DNA of 7,087 nt from Planctomycetota bacterium (GTDB lineage: Bacteria; Planctomycetota; Phycisphaerae; WQYP01), in contig JAJZNY010000370.1 in the NCBI GenBank assembly GCA_021852245.1, positions 1 to 7,087 of the forward strand, written 5' to 3'. The notes under the pieces were generated by a model. That model was given only the letters and a program-made list of their open reading frames with translations, made no database searches and was not told the DNA's origin. This document shows, piece by piece, positions 6,814-7,087 of this stretch. Each line of letters starts with the position of its first letter. Position 1 is the first letter of the stretch. The translations under genes and the position numbers were made by a program.

Positions 6814-7087
6814 ATGCCCGACTTGGAACCGATGGCCATACGGCTGAAAAAAAGTGAAGCCTTGGAAATTGATTGGGCCGACGGGAGAACCGTCGTCTAT
6901 CCGCTTCGTTTCCTTCGCCGGATGTGCCCCTGTGCCGGGTGTTGCGGTGAACGGGATCTCCTCGGCAGGCAGATCCTGCCCGTGGTGCGGACCACTTACG
7001 ACGGTCCGATCACCGCCGCCGGCGCCGAACTTGTCGGACACTATGCCCTGCGGATGATCTGGTCCGATCATCACGCCACCGGCCTCT
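6814..7087 (+). CDS. DUF971 (BBOX N-terminal-like) protein, 5' part only
   Basis: The first 91 residues are visible and the gene runs off the window end. Motifs fit DUF971, the small domain also found at the N-terminus of gamma-butyrobetaine hydroxylase: IDWADG (19-24), VYPLRFLRRMCPCAGC (28-43), VGHYAL (74-79) and WSDHHATG (83-90). The family's zinc ligands appear complete: Cys38, Cys40, Cys43 and His87. Two details differ from the usual WSDGHxTG and CPCAxC forms: His86 replaces Gly, and an extra Cys44 follows. The bacterial role of stand-alone DUF971 proteins is poorly defined; some occur near iron-sulfur cluster P-loop proteins. The start is either ATG 6814 or ATG 6832, both in frame, and neither has a strong ribosome binding site. 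The frame is also open back to the dnaK stop, with TTG codons at 6733 and 6748, but that stretch contains the terminator and looks non-coding. Confidence 0.85.
   Translation, partial: MPDLEPMAIRLKKSEALEIDWADGRTVVYPLRFLRRMCPCAGCCGERDLLGRQILPVVRTTYDGPITAAGAELVGHYALRMIWSDHHATGL

Overview
The window reads as chromosomal housekeeping DNA from a moderately GC-rich Gram-negative-type bacterium. A Planctomycetota/PVC-like source is my best guess. It rests on the Gram-negative form of DnaK, the style of the secreted PhoD-like protein, and a dnaK that stands apart from grpE and dnaJ. That is an impression from memory, not a measured placement. I see no insertion sequence, phage gene, CRISPR array, tRNA or rRNA.

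Layout from left to right: (1) a possible promoter and a leader with two small hairpins, then a plus-strand gene for a secreted PhoD-like phosphatase (275-1606); (2) a 483-base convergent gap with two adjacent hairpins and no convincing gene; (3) a minus-strand pair read pssA (4132-3146) then an inositol-monophosphatase-family gene (3115-2090), 30 bases apart and probably one operon; (4) a 674-base divergent region holding several inverted repeats and one strong GC-rich palindrome; (5) plus-strand dnaK (4807-6732), complete, with a clear ribosome binding site and a Rho-independent terminator; (6) the start of a DUF971 gene, cut by the window end.

The genes do not form one pathway. pssA belongs to phosphatidylserine/phosphatidylethanolamine synthesis, and its partner is a phosphatase of sugar or inositol phosphates. 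dnaK is the general Hsp70 chaperone. The DUF971 protein is a small predicted zinc-binding domain.

The most unusual item is the PhoD-like protein. The fold-defining sequence is well kept over the full length, but most metal-site residues expected for the family are replaced (GN for GD, WDNRD for WDDHD, GHRG for GDRH). It may be a secreted pseudoenzyme or carry a rebuilt metal site. The second is the dnaK terminator, whose T-run ends 11 bases before the likely DUF971 start. I found no convincing wholly new multi-gene system here.
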